Assembly (NCBI GenBank): GCA_030704615.1
Contig: CM060731.1
Span: 90,874,756 to 90,938,755, forward strand
Length of the DNA: 64,000 nt
Source of the DNA: Takakia lepidozioides
Taxonomy: Eukaryota > Streptophyta > Takakiopsida > Takakiales > Takakiaceae
Direction of reading: 5' to 3'
A program made the translations under genes and the position numbers. The notes under the pieces are model-generated. The model had not been told where the DNA came from, did not search any database, and saw only the letters and a list, made by a program, of their open reading frames with translations. The number at the start of each line of letters is the position of its first letter. The stretch's first letter is position 1. This document shows positions 1 to 13,000 of the stretch, one piece after another.

Positions 1-48
1 GCACCAACGTAAACATACCTTCTGGCCAACCAATTTTCCATCCCCACA

Positions 49-827
49 TTGTCCCCTCTGCTCACACATGTGAATCAAATTCCCTGTGGAACTGAGAAGG
101 AAAGATTGTCCAAACAATTCTTTCAGAGGTTCTTGGAATTGCCAGACGGTTGCAAAGAAAACATTCTTAAGAGAGTGCATGATGTTGATCCTGAGGGGGG
201 TCTGGAGAAAGGAGTGTTAAAGATTTATCAAGTGGCCTGTAGAGGGAGAGCAAGTTGGTTACCAACACTGGTTTATGTGATAGCATTGCTATCCATTAAA
301 CGAGTGGAGTTTGAAAGCTGGGAGGAACGTAAAGTGAATGTTTACACTCACATGCATGAAGAACTTGTACTGGTAAAGAATTGGATTCCTAAGGATATCC
401 TGTGGATCAAACTTACACCAAGAACAGTTTTTCAGACGTGCTTGCCATATGGTTATATGGTAATGGAGACTTCTAGTATAGCCAAGGGTGCATTAAAGCT
501 TGAAAGAAATCCAGGCATATACGAGAAATACTACAGAAGAGAGTTTTGGTTATTGCCTCATTAAAGATATGTAAGACATGGGACATGAGTGATGAAAGAG
601 AAGCTAGACTCCACAAATATTCAGCAAAAAAAGAAAGTTATTTGAAAGCTAATTATCCATATCTTTGGGAGAAAGGAATAGACATAGGGGAATCATCTGG
701 ACCTCTCACACCATTAAGACCAGAGACTACCTCACCCATACCGGAAGAACCAGAGTTGGATGCCACTCCTTCTTATTCTTTACAAAAAAGATTAAGGGAT
801 TTGGTACAAGAAGAAGATCAGCCATGA
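49..827 (+). pseudogene. Unrecognised ORF upstream of gag in element A
   Basis: Two overlapping reading frames (49-564 and 546-827) form one broken protein of about 260 residues. The first part is mixed alpha/beta-looking sequence without a motif I recognise. The second part is charged and ends in a proline/glutamate-rich tail. The frame is already open at the window edge, so the true start lies outside. It sits immediately upstream of gag and could be the N-terminal part of the gag polyprotein. It could also be the tail of a conserved extra ORF of the kind seen at 7078-7940 and 59450-60369. No function is assigned. Confidence 0.5.
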
Positions 828-863
828 GGGGAGAGATCTGAGGTACATCCCTGGATTAAAGAT

Positions 864-2850
864 TTGACAGAAATCTTTGATCAGAGTTGGCATGGGACAC
901 CAAAAGCAGGAACTCCAGTTTCTGAATCACAAAACAAAGAAAGAGAGGAAGATTTGGCAGAGCCAACGGAGAGTTCAGACTCTCCAACACCACTTCAGTT
1001 GAGTTATATGAGTGAGGAAGAGGAAATCCAAGAGAGGAACTTGGAAGATGAAAACAGAGAGAAGAATTTGGAAGATGAAGAGTATGAAGAAGTAGACTCA
1101 ATAGTTGAGGTTGAGACTACAACCAGGACATCCCAACCTGTTGGACCTGGATCAAGTGGAGCACTTGAATCACAGGCCAACGAAGGTGTCGGCTCAGGGG
1201 GATCAGGCGGGCAGCTTGGATCTGGCTCTGGGGGGACAGGGAGTGTGGGAAGTAGTGCAACTGGAGCTGGGGATACTATAAGTACAGAGGGGCCAGTAGC
1301 AGGGAGTGCTCAGGGGCCAACACTTGGTGGGAGTTCCACCACTACAACAGCAAGTCCTCAAGGACCATCACCAACAAGAGGACCAACACCTATCAGTGGG
1401 CAGGATGTAGGGCCACAGATGGCGGTACCTCCAACACGAGCAAAATCACATTTTCCAACATATGCAGGAAAAGGGGATCCTGATGTACACATCAGCCAAT
1501 TTGAGCACATCATGTGTATTGTGAACAATGAGAATGGCGATGATGCCAAGATGAGACTGTTTCCTTGTTCACTTATCAAGAAAGCAAGTGAATGGTATGC
1601 AAGGTTTCATAATAATCATTTCCCAACCTGGAATGGCCTTAGTACGACATTCTGAAACAGGTTCAGGACAAACAAAACTGAGGATGAAGTGTATGGGAGT
1701 TTACAAGAGTTAAGGCAAAAGAAGCATGAAACTGTTGAAGAGTACATGGAAAAGATGGAATTAATGATGAAAAAGCTGGCTGCTGCACCAGCACCAGGAT
1801 TACAGAAGACCTGGTTTGTGAGTGGATTGAGACCAGAATTACAAAAGAAAGTGGATATGCTACCCCATAATACAGTGGAAGAGGCATTCGAAACAGCCAA
1901 CAGAATTGAGCAATTGGGAATGCTCAGGAGAGAGAAAAGGGATGATGAGGACTCTGAAGATGAGTCAGATGAGGAAGAAGAGCAAGAGCTCAAGAGGAAG
2001 AGTAAGAAGAAGGAAAAGTTGAAGAGGGATAACTATGAGAAAAGACTGGAAGAAATCTTGAAAAAGTATGCCACAGAGGCTGCAACACATTGGAGGAAGG
2101 GTGTTTGGTGTGGAAAATGCCAGAATGAAGGCCATACCACAGCTGAATGCCACATGAAGGAGAAACACTGTACTATCTGTAAAATGGATAACCATTCTAC
2201 TGAGAATTGTTATTACAATAGAAGGACAGTTGCAAGAGAACCTAGGCAAGTGAGGGTGCATCAAGTGCATCCCCAACCACTATGGTAGGCCTGGTGGTTA
2301 TAACAATGGTATGGCAGGAAGAGGAAATCCAAGAGGAAATTACCAAGGCAGCCCCAGAGGCAATTATCAGGGTAATCCAAGGGGGAATTACCAGCTAGGG
2401 AATCAGGATTATATGAATAATCCCAGAATAGACCAAGGGCGAGGACCCAATGGTGAAGAACTGTGTTACTATTGTAACCAGACAGGACATCGCAAAGCAG
2501 CCTGTCCATTGTGGATCAGGCACCAGAATGAGATGAGAACTCCTGAGAACGAGGGCCCAGTAGTGGCAGCTCACATGGTTAGGCCATATCTTGTACCAGA
2601 AGTAAGTACAATGATAGTTACCAGAAGCAAAGCTAAAATAATTCCTCCAGTGGATGAGGAAGAAGATGTTAATGAAGATGGCAGTGATGTGCCTGGTTGG
2701 AGAGATGAGAAGGAACCTCACAATGAAGTGGCTGATAACATAAGGGAAATGCAGAAGGATACTGATATCCCTATAGCAGATTCTTCTGACTCTGAAGGAG
2801 AAGATGAAGAAGGTGAAGAGAAAGTGAAGCAGGAGGCTTCACAAGTGTAG
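864..2850 (+). pseudogene. gag: gag polyprotein, Ty3/gypsy element A
   Basis: This is a capsid/nucleocapsid precursor. The first segment (864-1655) has an acidic N-terminus, a Gly/Ser/Thr-rich linker and the start of a retrotransposon gag domain (FPTYAGKGDPDVHISQFE, then ASEWYARF). The second (1689-2288) continues the gag helices (VYGSLQELRQKKHETVEEYMEKME), has a highly charged coiled-coil-like stretch and two zinc knuckles (CGKCQNEGHTTAEC and CTICKMDNHSTENC). The third (2311-2850) has RGNYQG repeats and a third knuckle (CYYCNQTGHRKAAC), then an acidic tail. Breaks near 1655-1689 and 2288-2311 separate the three. The knuckles are of the CX2CX4HX4C type that binds packaged RNA in the family. 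Confidence 0.9.
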
Positions 2851-2865
2851 GGTAATGAAGGGACT

Positions 2866-5800
2866 TTGGCTGAAGTAATATGCCAGTCCAAAGCTGAGAT
2901 TACCATTGGACAGCTATTGGCTGTGGCACCTCATTGTAGGCACAGGCTGTATCAAGCAATCAATCGGATTGCTCATGTGACAAATAACACTAACCTGGGC
3001 AACAAGGTGACAAGTTATAATGTGAAGCCTGAAGGCCGAGAAACAGTCATGGACTTTGATGATTCTATGCTAGTAATCCAATTGAGAATTGGAAGCACAG
3101 ACTTGACTGATGTACTGATAGATGGAGGCTCAGGAGTGAATATTATAACAGACCAATTAAGGCAGAAGCTTGGTCTAAGTAACATGAAACCAGCCCCATT
3201 CATAGTAACAATGGCAGATCAACGGAGTGTACAGCCATTAGGCTTGATAAGAGGAGTTAAGATACAGATTCAGAAGACGATCTTTAAGATCACAGTGACT
3301 GTGTTGAAAATGGATGATGTCATGGAAGCTTACTCCTTATTATTGGGTCGACCATGGCTGAAACAGGCCAGGGTATTCCATGACTGGAATTCCCAGTTAC
3401 TAACTGTGCATGATGGGAAGTACAAGATACAAGTCACCACTAAGAAATCTAGTAGGCTACCTGCTACCAGAAGGCCTCATGGAGTCAGAGAGTATGACTG
3501 GAGGGGAGGACTTGATGAGGAGCAGGAAGCTACCTTGTTTGCTGCACACCAAGAGTGGGAGCAAGTTGTAGAAATGCAACTGGGAGGTCTGAGTTGTTTT
3601 AAAGGTGTCTGCTGTGGTGCAGTAACAACAACACCAATTGAGGGGGAAACAAGTAGTTACCCACCACATTTCTATGAGAAAAGAGATGGAGAAATAGAAA
3701 TCCTAGAAGAACCAACCACTGTGAGTTTACAGGATGAAGTAGTGGCTGGATGGACAGTCACAACTGAAGAGCAGGTGAGAGAAGTGAATGTGGAAACTGA
3801 GGAGAAACCAAGAATGGTGAAAGTAGGGGCTGACTTGGAGCCAGAATTCTTTGAGGAAGCTAAGAGCCTGTTCATCAAATACAAAGATGTATTTGCTTGG
3901 AGCTATGAGGATCTGAAGGGGATACCACCTGAGATCTGCCAGCATAAGATTGAACTGGAACCAGGGTCAGTACCAATTAAACAGGCAAGGTACAAGATGA
4001 ATCCTAACTATGCACAGAAGGTTGAGGAAGAGATCAAGAAGCTTGTTGAGGCTAAGTTCATATACTCCATAGAGTATACAACTTGGCTATCACCCATTGT
4101 GATAGTCCCCAAGAAGAATGGCAAACTGAGAGTTTGTGTGAACTATAAGAAGTTGAATGCGTGTATAAAGAAAGATCATTTTCCTTTGCCATTCACAGAA
4201 GCTATACTGGACACTGTGGCAGGCCATGAGATGTACTCATTCATGGATGGCTTCAGTGGGTATAACCAAGTGCAAGTAGCGGAAGAAGACCAGGGAAAGA
4301 CAGCTTTCATCACAGACTGGGGTGTTTATGCATACAAAGTCATGCCTTTTGGACTTTGTAATGCACCAGCAACTTTTCATAGAGTGATAAGTGAGTCTTT
4401 CCATGAGTATTTGGATGATTTCATGCAAGTGTTCTTAGATGACTTCAGTGTGTACAGCTCTAAGAATGAGCACTTGCAGAAGTTGGAATTATGTTTGGCC
4501 AGATGCATGATGAGAGGTCTTGGTCTGAATCCAGAAAAGTGTACTTTCTGTGTGAATTCAGGGGTATTACTGGGACACATTGTGTGTAAGAAATGACTGC
4601 TTGTGGATCCTAGAAAGACAGAGGCTACTAAAGCCTCACCACCACCAAGTAACGTTAAGGGTCTAAGGAGGTTCTTTGGACAAACTACTTATTATAGAAG
4701 GTTTGTCAAACGGTATGCACAGATGACAGCTCCATTGAGCAAGTTTCTGAAGAAGGATACAGTGTTTGCATGGACAGCTGAATGTCAACAGGCATTTGAA
4801 GCACTTACATTGTCAGTAATAACTACACCTGTGTTGATTAACCCTCATTGACATGTAGTATTCCATGTACACTATGATGCCTCAGGAGAAGCATTGGGAG
4901 CTGTGTTAGCCCAAAATGTCACAGGAAACATAGATTCACCTGTGTACTATGCTAGCAGATTGTTGAATAGTGCGGAGATAAACTATAGCACTACTGAAAG
5001 AGAAGCTTTGGCAATGATTTATGCAGTCAAGAAATTCAGGCATTACCTATTGGGAAGGAAGTTTATGTTTTATGTGGATCATCAGGCTTTGATTTATCTG
5101 GTGAACAAGCCTTTGATAAGTGGCAGGATATCAAGATGGATGATAATCTTGCACGAGTTTGAATTCGAAGTTGTTTACAAGCTTGGCCGTTTGCATCTTG
5201 TGGTAGATCACTTGTCACGGCTATCAACAAGAGAGGACGCCACGGGAGTAGACGACCAACTGCCTGATGCGAGTATTTGCAGTGGAGGTGCAAGGAAGTG
5301 CAGATGATTGGTTAGATTGGCAGTGGCCAATCAGATACTATCTTACTCATGGTCAATGCCCACCCAGTTATGGGAAGGAGCAAAGGAAAAGAATAGCTAT
5401 CAAGGCACCATACACTATGATAGGGGGAAGATTGTATAAGCTTGGACTTGATGGAGTCCTTAAACGATGCTTGTACCACCATGAAGTAAATAAAGTCTTG
5501 GAAGAAGTTCATAAAAGAGTGGCTGGAGGTCATTTTGGAGAGGAGACTACCAGTAGAAAAATACTACTTGCAGGTTACTGGTGGCCTACTTTGTTCAAGG
5601 ATGTGCACAAGTATTACAAGGGTTGTGATGAGTGTCAGAGGCTAGGACCTTTGCAAAGATCTAGGAAGATGGCTTTGCATCCTACGATGTCTACTGAACC
5701 ATTTCAGAAATGGGGACTAGACTTTGTTGGACCAATTAACCCACCAGCCAGGAATACACAGAACAATATATAATCACAGCCATTGATTATACTACAAAGT

Positions 5801-6623
5801 GGGTGGAAGCTAAGGCTCTGAGGGACAACACAACTAAGTCCACAGCAAGGTTCCTATATGAGAACATACTTACAAGATTTGGCTGTCCCCTGGAATTTAT
5901 CAGTGACAAGGGAAGTCATTTCATTAATGAGACCATAGAACTATTGACTAAAGAGTTTATGATTGTGCACATGAAGAGTACAACCTATTACCCACAGGGC
6001 AATGGGTAGGCAGAGGCCACCAACAAAATATTATGCACTATCTTGGCTAAGATAGTCAATGTAAATAGAACAGATTGGGATACAAAGCTGTTGACAGCTT
6101 TGAGGTCATACAAGACTTCATATAAAGTCACCACCAAATATACACCATTCCAATTAGTTTATGGTATGGAAGCTTTACTTCCAGTGGTATTCTTATTACC
6201 TACCATGAGAACTGAATGGGGAAGGAGAATGGAATTGGAGAATTCAATTAAAGTAAGGAAACATGAATTATATCATATGGAGGAAGTACGTGCTGATGCA
6301 GCAGATAACATGACCAGAATTCAGATGAAGAGGAAGGATCAGTTTGATGAAGGTAATTGAAGACTTCTAAGATGAGTGATTTGGTACTGTGGTTGCAGAA
6401 GAAGGGAAAGATTAAAGCTTCTAAGCTTAAGTCACCATGGAAATGGCCTTATGTCATACAGAAGATGTATGATAACAACACAGCCATGTTACAAACCATT
6501 AACAAAGAGATGCTTGGTAGAGTCAATGCCAATAAGTTGAAGGGATACAGTGTATCCATGATAAACCATTACAACATGATTTCCATCTTGAAACACAGAT
6601 GCAGTCACACACTACACCGGTAA
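2866..6623 (+). pseudogene. pol: pol polyprotein (PR-RT-RH-IN), Ty3/gypsy element A
   Basis: The aspartic protease is at about 3050-3400 with active-site-like VLIDGGSGVNII, where DGG replaces the usual D-S/T-G. Reverse transcriptase spans about 3850-4600 with the catalytic FLDD box (QVFLDDFSVY). RNase H is at about 4870-5220 (YDASG, STTEREAL, VDHQAL). Integrase has an H2C2 finger (HKRVAGGH, then CDECQR) near 5500-5640 and a core with GLDFVGP, ISDKGSHF and an AEATNK glutamate. Stops at 4594, 4849, 5771 and a TAG at 6007 (where element C has a glutamine codon) plus a frameshift near 5300 inactivate it. A tail at 6357-6623 resembles the post-integrase domain. It belongs to a copy-and-paste element acting through a cytoplasmic particle and the nucleus. 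Confidence 0.92.
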
Positions 6624-6679
6624 CATCAACGGAGCATGGAGCACTTGTAGTAAAGCCAAATGTGAGTGGCCATAGCAGA

Positions 6680-6795
6680 GAACACGAGTGTTCACACAGC
6701 CATCACAGTCCATCACAGTCTAACACAATATATCACAGCCCACCACAATTTGACACAGCCTATCACAGCCCAACACAGCCCACACAGGTTGCACA
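6680..6795 (+). repeat. CACAG-type short tandem repeat
   Basis: About ten imperfect units of roughly 10 bp with the core CACAGCC or CACAGTC follow the pol region of element A. The complement of the same core forms the longer array at 60905-61270, downstream of element C. Confidence 0.75.
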
Positions 6796-7077
6796 GTTCA
6801 TAGGGTCAGTAACAGGTGGTTGCGGGTTAACGTCAGAAAAGTGGCCGGTAAGTCCAAAGACAGTTTGGAAGTCAACCTTGAAGAATATGCCACGCGGACA
6901 GATGAAGACGGTAAAGTGTTTGAATTCAAATACGTGGCCAATGGAGCAAAGCACTCCGCATTGCATGTACTGCAATATCGGGTGCCATTATGCAAGAAGA
7001 TAAACAGGGCCGTCAAAGTACCTACCCGGTACCTCAGCCAAAACTAATTACGGGCCCATTAATGCATCAAAGAGACA

Positions 7078-7985
7078 GGTAACGGAACCATTTACGCGTC
7101 CGGCAAAGGGGGACCTTTGCCACATGTGTAGTCCTAGTGGGCATTCCAACTTGGAATGTGAACAGATGAGGGTAAAATTGAGAAATTACCCATTGAGGCA
7201 ACGACCAATCAGAAACGTGAATTCTATGCAAGTGGTTCCATTCAAGAAACAAGAACAAGAACTTAAAAAAATTATGAGTAGAAGAGTAGGGGTTGCTCCG
7301 GATAACCAGCGTCTCGACGGGAGGGGCAATCAAAGCTATAGCTTTGTAGCTATGGCGGATATCACAGACTATACGCTAGCTTTACTTCTTACGTAGTGGC
7401 GCAAGGACGAGTGGGTTGAGAGTGCATTTTCTCTCACTCATTATTTGCAAGCCCCACAGGCTTACACTCATTTAGCCGTTCCATTCTGTGCCAACCATAC
7501 TTTCATGCTTTATGCCCTGCAAGCTTTCCTACAGCTAGTCCAAACAAGGCCTTCTTGTTTGTCCGGGATGAAGAGAATTAGAGGGATGGAGGATCTCAGG
7601 GTGAAGAACACCACGATTTTACAGAAGCAGACAATTGCTACGCCACAGGCAGTGCAGCTGCTGAGGGAGCTGCGTTTGGACGCAAAGAGTGGTTTTTGCA
7701 TCATCGGGGGTTGATGATCCAATTCATTCAGAACTTTGAGCCTCGGACAAGAGTTACCCAGGTGAAGGGAGTAGATATAGAGATTACTCCTCAGTACTTG
7801 CAACAACTGTTTGAATTGCCATCTGGTCATGTGAATGTGGATGAGCACAGGGCAAGATTGCAAATAGGAGATTTGTTCCAAGAAATGAGTTTCTTTAGGA
7901 CCCAGGGATACACCTGCACCAAGGCCGGGTACCCATGATTAAGGGAAGTTGGCCAAATACTGAACGTTCTGTTTGCCATGAAATA
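7078..7985 (+). pseudogene. Extra retroelement ORF with CCHC knuckle, downstream of pol A
   Basis: The frame opening near 7078 carries a CX2CX4HX4C knuckle (CHMCSPSGHSNLEC) and a basic stretch. A stop follows near 7396, then open segments at 7400-7714 and 7696-7938. The last segment (FIQNFEPRTRVTQVKG, then EITPQYLQQLFELPSG and QIGDLF) aligns by eye with the ORF at 59450-59813 (FLENYNTSTRSTNVRD, LLTEKYLAEVFHLPSL, VLADLF). The same domain therefore follows pol in both elements. It may be an accessory ORF or the start of a tandem element. No enzymatic motif is seen and no function is assigned. Confidence 0.6.
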
Positions 7986-8040
7986 GAACTAACAGTATCT
8001 TAGCAGATCTTTCACGGAGGAGGTACTGAAAGCCTTGAGG

Positions 8041-8996
8041 GAAGAGGATGTGGCTTGGGCGGAGTTGATGTACAATGGTCTGGTGGATGAGATGAAGCGG
8101 TTACAAAATACTACTGCTAAGTCCCCGATCATTGTGTCTGACCCAATAATTGCGCAAAGTATCTTTCACTCTTGTTTGCTTGATGTGTGAGAACGCAAGG
8201 TGATGGGAGTGTTTGAGACAGCCACAACTGCAGTTGAGGAGCAGGGTTCTTCACAAGGTGAAAGGGGATTGGAGGTCCAAGAGACAAAAGCGGGATGTGA
8301 CTGTAGTGGCAGATCCACTAGCTACAAGGAAACCACAAGATGATGTTTCCATAACTCTTGTGCACCCAAGTTGAGTGACGAGGACCGGGTGGAAGTGACA
8401 CCCACCTACTTGAGGGGCTATGCTCAATAATGGTGGCAGAAACACCTTCATGACCAAAGGCCAAATCGGGAGACCTTGAACTGGAGTGGGTTCAAAGAAC
8501 TAATGAAAAAGCAGTTTGTGCCCCTCAACGTGTCCTGGCTCGCTCGAGACAAGATGATGAACTTGAAACAAACGGATGATATCCGGGGATATGTTTAAGC
8601 TTTTAATGTGCTATTGCTCGAAGTTGTGGATATGGCGGAACCATAAATGGTCTTCAACTTTGTGGCGGGACTGCCCTATGGGCTAGACGGAAGTTGGAAG
8701 AGGGGCCACCAAAGACTTTGAACGAGGCAATTGAAAAGGCTGAATGTTTCTCGGATATCCCTAGGGGCGAAAGACAGGGTCGTACGGAATTGAACCACAA
8801 GAAGGTCCGGCGGGAGGGTAACTCCTTCCGACCGGAAAAAAAGTGGGATAGGCCAAGCGGCGACAATGACGCATTGAAATCAAAGGGAGGGCCTTCGCAT
8901 GTCAAGGCGACACCCGGTGCTCCGAAAGAAAAATCAGGTGCGATGGCTTATGGCGGGCAAAAGGCGACCTTTGATGGGGCCACCAGCCAAAACTAA
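8041..8996 (+). pseudogene. Second retrotransposon gag remnant
   Basis: Read in one frame with several stops, this stretch gives a recognisable retrotransposon gag domain: a tryptophan-rich start near 8430 (WWQKHLHDQRPNRETLNW), SGFKELMKKQFVPLNV, and then MNLKQTDDIRGYV. It continues as NFVAGLPYGL and KTLNEAIEKAE. The tail (8694-8996) is basic and proline-rich and ends before any zinc knuckle. It differs from the gag at 864-2850, so it is a separate element or subfamily lying on the same strand. Confidence 0.7.
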
Positions 8997-9428
8997 CCCT
9001 AACCTAGATATCATTGTAACAGGTTAACGGCTTTATATGCCAAAAAAATATACTACGGATGTGTACCGCCGTTTTGGATGAGACGGGCCATTTCTAGGCT
9101 AAGCAAATATGGGGCTTCACAAGCATTAGGCGTAGAATTCTGCTTTTCAATCCTCCTCCAAATACGCCATACTTAGGCAGGCAAAATCCTTTACGTGCCA
9201 GGCTACAGCCCGTAGCCAAGCTCGACTTTGTCCATAGAGATTTGCTCATCCAACAAACATCACTGTACTGGCTCAAGGATTAATCGTTCGCCCCTCGCCC
9301 ACTTTGGATGCACCCGCTACAGTCTTATCTGCACACTTAGTACTTTCAGCAACAAGATATTTGCTTTCGTTAGGGGTTATAGTTAGAGAGCAAAGGAGCT
9401 TTCGTTGCAAAGCACAACCAGTACAGCT

Positions 9429-9946
9429 ATGGCTGCGGTGGTTGCAGCTTGCTCACCCCGTCATGTTGCTACTGCTGCTGATTCACGCTTCCATTCATGT
9501 TTTGCGCATCCGCTAAGGCCCAATTTCATGAGCTTTTTGGACCTATCAATGTCGGCTAGGGGAGGTATAAAAGGGATCAGGTCGATCAGACTATGTACGG
9601 GGCCTAGAAGATACAAGCGGCTCAGGGCGCAGTTGGTGTTGGAGCAAGCCACGGAGCAGAAGGATGGCGGGGGCCGTCGGTGGTCCTCCCCTTCTGCAAC
9701 AGCAGCGTCTGAGCAAGAGGTGCTGGATTATGGAAGTAGTACATCAAATAATGGTGCACCTGCCAAGTCCTCGAATGGCTCAGTTAGGTCTAGCAATGTA
9801 GGAGCGACTAGCAAGCATACGCCCAATGGGGCCGCACGTGTATCAACTGAGGAGACGGGCAAGGAGCATAGTAAAGTGGACGTCATTGGGCAGGAGGATC
9901 CCTGGTTCAAGAAGGCCAGAATCCAGAACGTTAAGGTGGTGGTGGT

Positions 9947-10016
<70 letters not shown>

Positions 10017-13000
10017 CCTCACACAAAACCCCATTCACACAACGGATTACGCCAAGTAAGGTCTGATAAGTACATCTCTCACGCACACTCTCTCTCGTGG
10101 ATATTAAGTAAAATGCCTTAGCTCCCATTGCGAATCAGAAAGCCGGGCACACAGGCAGGATGAAGGACGCATTATGTGGTGGACATACCAGCACAGCAGG
10201 TGGTGTAAGAGGTATTGGAGATAAAAATACATGCTACAGGCAAGTGTCCTGGCATGTATCCTTCATGCTGGTGAGTTTCTTTTTTGTAGCTTCCAACTGG
10301 AAGTTCTTCGGAGTTCTGGCAGCAGGAGCTGATGGCCCAAGGAAGCCAGCCTTTCATGGTTTAGAAGTTGAGGATAGGTAATTTTAAGTCAGGTACCTGG
10401 AAGGGCCCTCCTTGTATCTTCCAATCCGGCAATTAGAACTTAAGAGAAAGAGGGTGACGAGGATCTCAAAAAGGGGAAATACGTTGGACAGGTGTCAGTG
10501 GCACCAGGGGGTCGCTGGAACAAGTTCAAGACCTACTCCACCATCCAGCGCACTCTGGAGATTTGGGGATTTGTCATTTCATTTGCTTTCAAGGCTTGGC
10601 TAAACAACCAAAAGTTCATGTACAAGGGTGAGTATCCTTCTGGGTCTTGTTTCATGAAATGTGCCAGAAGGTTGTGTGACATGAATTTGAAAGGGCCTCT
10701 TTCTTGCAAGTGCAATATCCTTCCTAGTTATGCCACGGTGACCAGTCAGGTGAAGAACAGCTGAAGGATAACTGCCTGAAGGCAGGTACAGGACTGGAGG
10801 CATGGGTGTTCCAAAGGGAGAATGTGGGGCAGGTGGGATGACAGAGGGAAAAAAGAAGGAGAAGCGCAAGGTTCTTGCTAGGTGGGTGAAAGAGGGGCTC
10901 CTGCGATTGGGGCCAACATTCATTAAGATAGGGCAGCAATTCTCTACACGTGTGGACATTCTTGCGCAGGAGTATGTAGATGAATTGGCCGAGCTGCAGG
11001 TTTGCCCTCTTCATCTTGTTACAGGTTTCGTCTTGTTGTGTCTAAGAAGTTGTGAGCCGAACTTAGGGCTGAGTTTACTGGGCAGGGGAATGGAAGGAAG
11101 CAGCTGAATATTCTACTCATTGATGCTTGTAGGATCAAGTGCCACCATTTGAGTCAGAGATGGCGGTGCGCATTGTGGAAGAGGAACTAGGCCGTCCAGT
11201 GGAGCAGATATTTGACCGTTTTGACCGTGATCCCATTGCTGCGGCCAGTCTAGGTATGTCCTCTCCTACTCACATGCTTGAGGTCTCTGGTGCTACAAAA
11301 TATCAAGAATGCCGCAGCAGACTGGCAGACAGGTTTTGATGCTGTAAGGTTGAGTGCAGGGCAAGTGCACCGGGCACAGCTTCATGGTGAAGAGGTGGTG
11401 ATCAAAGTGCAGCGCCCTGGCCTCAAAGCCCTTTTCGATATTGACCTCAAGAATTTGCGGGTCTGCTTTTGTTCTCCCTCTGATTTTTATATTTTGAGGC
11501 TTCAACTTCCACAAGTCATCAGATGAGCTCTGGGTGGACGAAACAGTGTCAATGGCATGTCTATGAGAAGGAAGGAGATGGTAGGAGCTAGTATGTATGT
11601 GTGTGGTAGTAGATGCAAAGAGAGGGGGATGTTTGACCTTACGTCCATGTTAGCTCACCTCAAAATAGTATTCTAACTACGTATTAAGGAAGGAAACGAT
11701 TTGCACATGTGATACCCTATGTTTGTGAGTGCCTTTAGCGCATGCTTGCCCATAGTGAGCAAGATTTTTGTCGCTAAACAAGTTCAAGGAGAGCCTTCAC
11801 TAGGGTCAAGACTACTGTCTTCTAGTTTTTGCTGCAAAGTACACTTGATTAAAAAGGCTGAAGAGCCTTTGAAGTATATCTCTGTATCACCCCTCTGCCC
11901 TGTCTGGCAAGGTGTTTCTACTTCTGTTTATCAACTCTTTCCTTCTTCCCTATCAGAAGTTTTTGGCATTCTCTGCCTAGGAATAAAGTTGGGTCTTTGT
12001 CATTTTGGGTGTGCACAAAAATGCAGGTTATAGCTCAAAATCTACAGAAACTGGATCCAAAATCAGATGGGGCAAAAAGAGACTGGGTTGCAATTTATGA
12101 CGAGTGTGCTGCTGTGCTTTATGAGGTCTTAGCAACCATCCATTTTGCCCCTTGCCTTGTCCAGTCTGTAGTCAATCAGTGCCATCTCCCCTCCCACCTT
12201 TTTCTCATATTCTCTTCTTTCCCCCTCCTCCCTTCTGCTATTGATGTATCAATATTGGGTTACCCGTGGTAAATGTGTTATAGTAGCATTCTTCAATCAT
12301 TGCTGCAAGGGCAAGGCTTGATCCTGGATGGTGAATGGCAAGGCCTACTGCTTGACGACTAGGGGAAGTTAGCATTTCAGGAAAAGGCAACAAATGCATC
12401 CCTCGGTTATTTGGTTCTATAATTTGCACTGTAATCGTGTCAGTATATTTCCCCTCTCTCTTAGTCAGTGTGTAACATGAGTGTTATTGTATTCTGTAAC
12501 TTATCTTGGTCTGCGATGTTTGAAAAACTTTCAAGGTGCGAACATGGAACACTTGCCAAAAATTAACAGCTGTTTGGTATTGATTCTTGTGCCCAGGAAA
12601 TTGATTATAGTAAAGAAGCTGCCAATGCAGAGCTATTTGCAAATAATTTCAAAAATTTGGACTATGTCAAGGTTCCCCTGATTTACTGGGAATTTTCCAC
12701 CCCCCAGGTCAGTTGGCTTTCATTGCCAGATTGAAGAGAGATAATAGCTGCTTTTCTTCTCAGTTGAATGATCGGCGGAAGATTCAGGATAGAATGCCAA
12801 TGTACTGCACATTTTTTCATAAGGATTTGATGTATGTTAAATGTGCTTGGACACATGTACATGTATGTATAGGTGCTTACCATGGAGTACGTACCAGGCA
12901 TCAAAATCAATCGCATTGCAGCATTGGACCAGCTTGGAGTTGATCGTCAAAGGTATTGCCAATGTACCTGTGATTGCTATATGGGCTCAATGTGTTATCT

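Larger units (their letters stand above)
1..6623 (+). mobile_element. Ty3/gypsy LTR retrotransposon A (decayed internal region)
   Basis: The order on the plus strand is upstream ORF, gag with zinc knuckles, aspartic protease, reverse transcriptase, RNase H and integrase. That is the Ty3/gypsy order, with integrase after RNase H. The reading frame is broken by stops or shifts near 1655, 2288, 2850, 4594, 4849, 5300, 5771, 6007 and 6358, so the copy is dead. The left end runs off the window, and no LTR, primer-binding site or polypurine tract was identified. Its pol is closely related to that of element C at 56100-58577 (shared VLAQNVTG, STTEREALAMIYAV and KILLAGYWWPT strings). Family assignment is firm; the exact limits are unknown. 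Confidence 0.9.

Noticed and set aside
9405-9428. Extension of the ABC1K start to 9405
   Set aside because: The codon at 9405 is TTG. The first in-frame ATG is at 9429, in good context and giving a typical transit peptide.
9826-10128. ORFs with Leu-Ser, Thr-His and Arg-Glu runs
   Set aside because: They translate the CT/CA microsatellite in intron 1.
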